This document shows, in pieces, positions 58,237 through 64,000 of a stretch of 64,000 nt of DNA (position 1 is the first letter of the stretch; each line of letters opens with the position of its first letter). A model generated the notes under the pieces. That model was not told the origin of the DNA, made no database searches, and worked only from the letters and a program-made list of their open reading frames with translations. Source of the stretch: Puccinia triticina. Its lineage: Eukaryota; Basidiomycota; Pucciniomycetes; Pucciniales; Pucciniaceae. The translations under genes were made by a program, and so were the position numbers. The stretch covers positions 1,488,001-1,552,000 of the forward strand of contig NC_070562.1 in the NCBI RefSeq assembly GCF_026914185.1, read 5' to 3'.

Positions 58237-60307
58237 TTTCCTTTTCTTTACATAGTACTAGAGTCCAAGGCGGCTTCGCCGCTGTAAATCCCAGGTCTAA
58301 ATCTTCAAGTGCCTTGTCTGACTGAATTCAATGAGTCTAGGCAGATTAAGAGGCCACACTTACAAGCCAACTCCATGGCTCTCAATTCTTGCAGGTCTCT
58401 CTAGCTGATGAAATTCACTTGTTGCCAGTTGTTTCAGCTAGATTAAATTTTGGTGACTAAACATGAGAAAATCAGTTGTTCCCTCTGACTCCCATTTTCA
58501 TCAATCAATTGGGACCTGAATCATTGAACTGCAGTTCATATTCATTTGAAGAAAATTGTGATAGTATTGCTAATTTAAGAAGTGCCGCAATTCACTCTAT
58601 AGAAGAATTAAAATTTTGAATGACTGCAGCTTGAAACATGTACTTGTTACTTGCTAAAGCTTAATCCCCACATAATTGCTTCAAATTTCTTCAATCCCAT
58701 GTTTATATAAATCTTCAAGTACATAGGCCTTGTGTGCATCATCCCTTGATTAAGATTCAAATGCTAAACTGATGAGCTTTTTTGATGCAAGTGGCCCCAT
58801 TAATTTCTCTGGGAGCATGAAAAAAAATTGGTGGAAGAACTTAGAAATATTTACAGACTCAGTTATCCAGCTTGGGATCAACAGGCCTATGGACACACCC
58901 CCAAGCTGATTGAGCAGAAAGCAGAAGAGGTTGATCTTGCAGAAGTTTCAGGTGGATTAGTTTCTGTCCCAGGTGGAGATAATTGTTTATGAGTGGACTG
59001 ATATGCTAAATTTGTTGTTAGTGTAGCATATTGTTATTTTTTCACTGCACTACATCAATAATACTTTTATCCTTGAATTTTTGCAAATCACAATACTTTC
59101 TTGGTTTTATTCTTTTGCAGTGAGTGTAGATAAAAGATAGCAAGTTAAGAATAACTAAATCCATATTTTATTGTGGTTGACCATCTTGTCTTATCTCTGA
59201 AAATAGATGCACTAAGAGTTAGTGTATGTATGATAGTAGATACAACAACAGTTATTGCATCTCTGAGATTAACAATAGGACAAGGCAAGTCCCCCATGTA
59301 ATAATCACAATGGAATTTGGTGAAGAATCTGTTAATGATAGCAATATCTTGTGGATGATAAGGTTGGGGGACCTGACTGTTGATCAGAGCTAAATGCAGT
59401 AACAAATTTTTGGGCCAAGTTTCATGTATTGACATCTCACTCAAGAAATTTTCTGGATGAGCACAGTTGAAGCAAGCATGAAATGCTTATTGCAAATATG
59501 ATCAAAATCCAGTGCAACGAGAAATAGGACAGCTCAACCATGCTTATGAAAAAACATGATGAACAAAGAGAAGAACAATTTAGGCTACAGTGGTCAGGAA
59601 AACATGGTCACAATTGAAGTGGAAAGTGATCAAATTATTGACTTGATTGGGTGTTTTAGAAAGTGGTATATGCTATGCAGTATGTCAAGTCAAGTGATCT
59701 TCATGCTGAATCTTAATGATTACTGTAAGAGGCTCCATTAACCTGAAATTCAGCATTGTATTGCTGCACTTGGATAGCATTTATGGAGTGTTGCTCTTGC
59801 TGATGTTTCTGTTCCTGCTACTGTTGATGTAACACTTGACACTTGACCAGAGATTTTTACATGATTGGATTGCTGCCACAGTTGAGCTGCTGGTTGATTT
59901 TGCACAGGTGCTGACTGAAAATACTGGTGACTGACATTTTCACACAACAAGCGCAGGGAAAGATCAAGCTTCAATAGTCAGTCTAATGAATTGGCGGCTA
60001 AATCATGAAGTTTTGAATCAGCTGTGGGAATGTCAGTGTGTGATCTTTGTTTGCCTTAACTTAGATAAGCTTTAGGGCAGAGCGATTGGAAATAGATTCT
60101 AGCCACTCGAGGGAACAGTTGGAGCTAAATCTCAGGCTTCAGGAGATATGAAATGCACAGAAACAAAGTTAGTCCATGTATGAATGTATCTTACTTGCTG
60201 AACTTACAAAGAAGAGAAAAAAAAGATGGAGCAGGAGAAGACACAGCAAGCAAAAGAGAGGGGGAGGTGCAGCAGAAATGGAACACGCGAATGGGCGGGA
60301 GAGAGGG
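58237..60307. other. AT-rich intergenic, no gene recognised
   Basis: Only short open frames without motifs. Probably decayed repeat DNA. Confidence 0.5.
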
Positions 60308-60592
60308 TCAGGAAGCGTTGAGAAAATCGCGCAAATAGCCGTTGAGGTCCATCCACCCGCTGCACGTCCTCACCAGAACCTTGAGCTCTCCGGCCGGCGG
60401 GGAAGGCTTTGAATGGGAGGCCGCCGCGGGGCGCTTGACCTCGACGAGCTTACACATGACCGACCTCTCCTCGGCGGGGCTACCGGAGCCGCGGCACCAG
60501 AAGGCGTAGCGGGCCTGATCGCCGACGCCGGCGACGGCCAGCCGGGCTCTCGCGGCTTCTGGAGAGCGGGGAGTCGAGTCTGCGGGGGACAA
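60308..60592 (-). pseudogene. Possible GAS2 (GAR)-domain fragment
   Basis: The frame ends with GELKVLVRTCSGWMDLNGYLRDF, reminiscent of the GAR signature VRVGGGWxxLxxFL of microtubule-binding GAS2 proteins, preceded by MCKLVEVKRPAAA. The usual GG is replaced by CSG. An acceptor (CCCGCAG) near 60584 suggests this is a last exon, but no credible upstream exons were found in the C/G-rich DNA to 61350. Weak call. Confidence 0.3.
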
Positions 60593-61925
60593 TCCGAGAG
60601 TGGCAGGCGAGACATTGGGCGTGGATGAGTCATTTGAGCGGGTCGGCAGGGTTGGGCTCCTCCGGCTCAGCTAAGTGTGGCTGTGGATGAGGAGGAGGGT
60701 GGTCGGGAGCGGGGGTGAGCAAGACGCGGTCGGACGGGCGCCGGGAGAGAGTTAGTGTCTTCGGAGGCCGTCTGGGCATCGCCGCTAGATCAGACTCCGT
60801 CAGACTCCGTAGGACTGAGCAGTCCGTTACTCAGTTAGGCCGAGCTGAGCTTCGACAGCGCGGTCGCGGCCATGTGTTCCAGCAGCAGAACTGGCGGCGG
60901 AGATGGGCTGTGGCGCCAGTGCGGGAATGGGACCAGACAAGGTCGACGAGCAGGATGGAGCCCTTGCTCTGCACCCGCTGGCTCTCCAGGCTGGGGTCTC
61001 ACAGCGGCGCGGGGATCCGGGAGCGGTGGAACGGCGGGCGGAAGGGGTAGACGGACATCAACAGTGTCGTCCTGCACAAGGCCTCGCTCCGTCCTGCTAC
61101 AGAAGACCGCTCGTATATTTCTCTGCCCCCGGATCGGCTGTAACGAGGGAGGCTAGGCCAGCTGTGTAGTATTCCCAGTGAATGCAGCAGCAAAGACAGA
61201 CGTGGTGAGGCCTGAACAGATGCTTGAAGGGCTGGCTGGAGACCAAGGGCGTGGCGGAGGCAAACTTATTGCCATACCAACGATTGGCGGGGAGCTGGTC
61301 GTGAGCAACAGTTGAAATTTGTGGAGTGTCCAAACCAGCTTCCAACAACAGTTGAGTGGCTTGGTGTCAGACAATGGCTGGGTGGACTGAATTTGAGGCA
61401 GGACAGCTGTTGGTAATGGCGGGTGGTGGCCAGATCTTGGACGGATATATTATAAAGAGGCCATCTGGCCACTCTGTTTGTCCCCCCAGGTGTTTCTGTT
61501 TTTGCTGTAATTCCAGCTGGCGGTACATCCTTGCGCTCCTCCGCTGTTGCACGTGCGCAGTCTGAGGGGCTGAAGAGTGGGCCCCCCACGGGTCTGCAGC
61601 CTTAGCTGCGGGCCGGGGGCCTTCATGTCCATCACTTTTGACTCGTGCGCTTGATGCGGGCTGGGTGGTGAGCCTGGGGGCACGGCTTTGCCGATGTTGG
61701 AAGGCTGGTAGAGATTTAGATTTTTCTTATGTAAAATTCCCCTTTTTTTGTATCCTGGTTTTTGTAGTGGAAAAAACCCACCTGTTTTTTTTTTTTTGAA
61801 CTTTTGTTGATGGGGAAACCCATGATGTTTTTTTTCTCATTTTGTATAATTGTAAGGGGGAACCCTTGATCTTATTTTTTTTAATTTTGGAAAAACTGTG
61901 TCTTTAATAAACTTGGATTTATCAG
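60593..61925. other. GC-rich then AT-rich stretch, no supported gene
   Basis: Overlapping open frames on both strands reflect GC-rich composition. The T-rich tract near 61735-61885 looks like degenerate repeat DNA. Confidence 0.4.
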
Positions 61926-62395
61926 GAATCATGGACTGTGGCACAAGGACAGGACTTTACAGGACTAGAGTAGAAGTTACACTTACAAGCTACACATACA
62001 TCCAACCTCCTTTCACAACCTCCAGACTTACATATACAACTCCCACATTTACATACACAACCCAGCTGCAGGACAGCCAAACACACTCATTTACATTACA
62101 TAGTATCTACATACATTCTAAATTAGTGATTTTCACAACTGACAGCTTTAGTTGACATCATAGGAGTACTACATTAAATTCCTCATGTTCTGACCAATCA
62201 TAGTCAATCATTCAGATGTTTGTATCTTCTACATGTCATGTACATTTCTGACCAACAACATTCACTCATTCAACTTCTCCTGTAGCTAAAATCCCTCATC
62301 CAGGGGCTTCCTTGTAGCTGAATTCCCTCACATTTGTCTATCAGGAGCTCTCTCCCCCCAGTTGTCTTTTCCTCAGTTCATAACTCACCTATTAT
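61926..62395 (+). repeat. Degenerate LTR related to the Ty3 LTR
   Basis: The right part (GCTAAAATCCCTCATCC ... GGGGCTTCC ... TTGTCTATCAGGAGCTCTCTCC) follows the same order as the promoter region of the Ty3 LTR at 30805-30905 (GCTAAAATCCCTCACCC ... GGGGCTCC ... TTGTCTATAAAAGGAGCTCTCTCC), but the TATA box is lost. Boundaries uncertain. Confidence 0.5.
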
Positions 62396-62459
62396 AGGGG
62401 GCAGATGAATTTTACAAAGTATATTTTACAGGGTACAGGGCCCTGTAAAACAGGTGCTG

Positions 62460-62500
62460 TGTAAAACTATACATAAATAGGGGTTATGTGTAGTTTTACA
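62460..62500. other. Hairpin
   Basis: TGTAAAACTATACATAA and TTATGTGTAGTTTTACA form a 17-bp stem with one mismatch and a 7-base loop. Further TTTTACA/TGTAAAA words cluster around it (62411-62455), suggesting a foldback repeat. Confidence 0.6.
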
Positions 62501-63234
62501 AAGTGTGGGCCAAATTTGCCCCCTTGCAAAGACAGGCCCTGCGAAATGTGGGGTGTATTAAACCACCCTCAAGCGGCCAGATACACATTTGCACCGCTGG
62601 CCACTGTACCACTTAATTTTCCGGATTGGGATGGGCAGTGTTGATTTTCCTATTTTACAACCACTTTTTTGATTACAGGGCTTGTAATAGTACAGTGTCA
62701 GCTTGTATAATACAGAAATACAAGCATGTATTTGCCCAATTTACGTAGTACACACAATCTCACAGTTCATCACGTTTGGCATGACACCATGCCTCACCAT
62801 GTGTATTGAGGAGACGTGAATACCTCTCAGGATATTCGAACTTCGAACAACTCTGGCGTACTTGAGTGCATTTCCCAGAGCATTGTTCCCCCCCACCCCA
62901 AACACTGTTTCTGCACAATCTGCATTGCTGTCCGCTCCTCCCTTTTTTTTGAACAAACATCCCAATGTCTTCACCGTTGTTGAACCTCCCAGCACCAGAC
63001 CCACCCGATATGACTGTGAAGTGGGAGTTGCCTGTTGACTTTGATTTGTTCCATACTTTCTGTTAGAGTAGAGGCGGCAGAATCATGGTTTACAAGATTA
63101 CAAAAACTATTTACACCCATAACTTTTTATTTAGTTTATCCTACCCTGGGGGATTCCCCGGGCTAGGACTGCAGCCACTACTTAGCCTGGAAATTCCCGC
63201 GCCCCGGCTCCAAATCTTTTCCTCACCAAGATTT
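62501..63234. other. No supported gene
   Basis: A - strand frame at 63004-62741 (VFGVGGNNALGNALKYARVV) is open for 87 codons but not recognised. Confidence 0.35.
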
Positions 63235-63391
63235 GGAGACCGGGATCGACTAGTGCCGAGTGCTAATCAGCAACGGGGCTGTTTTGTCCAGGTGAGTAGT
63301 GTTCCATAGTTTGTCAGCAATGGACCAAGATTTGGAGACTGGGATCAACTAGTGCCAAGTGCTAATCAGCAACAGGGCTGTTTTGTCCAGT
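63235..63391 (+). repeat. 89-bp-period tandem duplication around a donor site
   Basis: CCAAGATTTGGAGAC...GCTGTTTTGTCCAG occurs at about 63236-63292 and 63325-63391. The first copy is followed by GTGAGT, a good intron donor. The second continues straight into the GCM-type coding region, so an exon may have been partly duplicated. Confidence 0.7.
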
Positions 63392-63419
63392 TCCCATTTG
63401 CCAAACCCATACAGCATCT

Positions 63420-64000
63420 TATACTTTCATTGACCACGGATGCACCCTGGACCGTGAGGGCTATCCAATTTATCCTAATGGCACAACCATTTTTGTCAAG
63501 GGGGCCGACCAGGTCGTGGTCAACTTTGGATCTGTAGGATTTACTAAAACCACGGGAGTTGAGAAGCGTGGTGAAGGAACTTGGAAAATTCAGCGGACAT
63601 ACTCTCTTGGTTTGCAATATCGATACCTGCCAGTGGGTTGGCTCCCAACAGCAAGGGGAGGTATTCAGGAATACCTTGAACGGCAAGTTTCAAAGAGCTT
63701 TGTTCATTTATTTCCACTCCAAAGATGTTACTGACAATTCATAAACCCCTTTGAATCATTTCAGTGAGCCTAAATGTCCAGGAGCTGCTGGCCGATGTCC
63801 GGGAAAAGTTACTTGGGAAGCTTGCAATGGAACAGCTCTCCAATTTGATTTTCACATTCCATCTGGCTGGGCTCTGCTCCGACACCAAGGCTTACACGAC
63901 CACCCCTGGCCTGAATCCAAAAAGCCAGACCCACTCCCCCGGGCTGATCTCAAAGCTGAGATTGTGAAGAACCCATCAGCCAGTGCTTTCAAATTAAAGG
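63420..64000 (+). pseudogene. GCM/WRKY-GCM1-type zinc-binding repeat protein, N-terminal part (runs off right edge)
   Basis: Pieces in three segments: GTWKIQRTYSLG (about 63577-63612), then a one-base frame change to CNIDTCQWVGSQQQGE (63618-63685), then after a GT-AG intron (about 63687-63763) CPGAAGRCPGKVTWEACNG and GWALLRHQGLHDHPWPESKKPDP, open to the window end. The Cys/His pattern and HDHPWPESK resemble the GCM-fold motif HDHPRPE found in some transposon-encoded proteins. Repeated copies in rust genomes are my recollection, not checked. The frame change suggests decay. Confidence 0.5.

Noticed and set aside
61097..61683. Overlapping minus-strand frames as a gene
   Set aside because: No motif, no consistent splice sites, several frames open at once in GC-rich DNA.

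Overview
The window is eukaryotic, gene-poor and transposon-rich. Spliced genes with short GT-AG introns, abundant fungal-type hAT, Tc1/mariner and Ty3 elements, a Drs2-type flippase, a GH36 enzyme, a DOA10 remnant and a GCM-type zinc-binding repeat protein point to a basidiomycete, most likely a rust fungus (Pucciniales, Puccinia-like). The species is inferred, not proven. I saw no rRNA, tRNA or CRISPR array.

Backbone: the non-transposon skeleton is an old tandem array. Each unit holds a conserved 5' flank, a gene for a secreted acidic protein of unknown function (+ strand), and, convergent on the - strand, the 3' end of a GH36 raffinose-synthase-like gene. Units lie at about 2.3-7.4 kb (A), 11.4-16.9 kb (A'), 16.9-18.3 kb plus 46.4-48.2 kb (one unit apparently split, D and E) and 48.2-55.6 kb (C, the only one with a complete GH36 gene). 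On top of this lies a very recent direct duplication with a 9,097-bp period (1-7770 equals 9098-16867). It copied unit A with the 5' half of the adjacent DRS2-like flippase gene and left a truncated second flippase at 7771-10092. Every secreted-gene copy I can model carries some lesion.

Transposons: (i) 18470-27384 is a Tc1/mariner-type element with TA target duplication and terminal inverted repeats of about 500 bp. It encodes a spliced DD34E transposase and, convergently, a spliced 810-codon cargo gene of unknown function. The cargo gene is interrupted by a 3.2-kb gag-only LTR retrotransposon (343-bp LTRs, 5-bp target duplication). (ii) 30239-46257 is a Ty3-type retrotransposon with 1,248-bp LTRs. 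Its gag is split by a hAT element with an intact spliced transposase, its pol is broken, and a spliced antisense gene lies between integrase and the 3' LTR. (iii) Between these two lies a DOA10/SSM4 C-terminal pseudogene fragment. (iv) Smaller insertions include a Tc1-type MITE, a 684-bp foldback insertion with a multi-hairpin end, a solo-LTR-like insertion and two Harbinger-type MITEs with TAA/TTA duplications. Several are dated by empty sites in the paralogous units.

Right end: the GH36 gene (52195-55599) looks intact over four exons. Beyond it, 56-63 kb is mostly degenerate repeat sequence, with a possible GAS2-like remnant. A GCM-domain repeat protein runs off the right edge.
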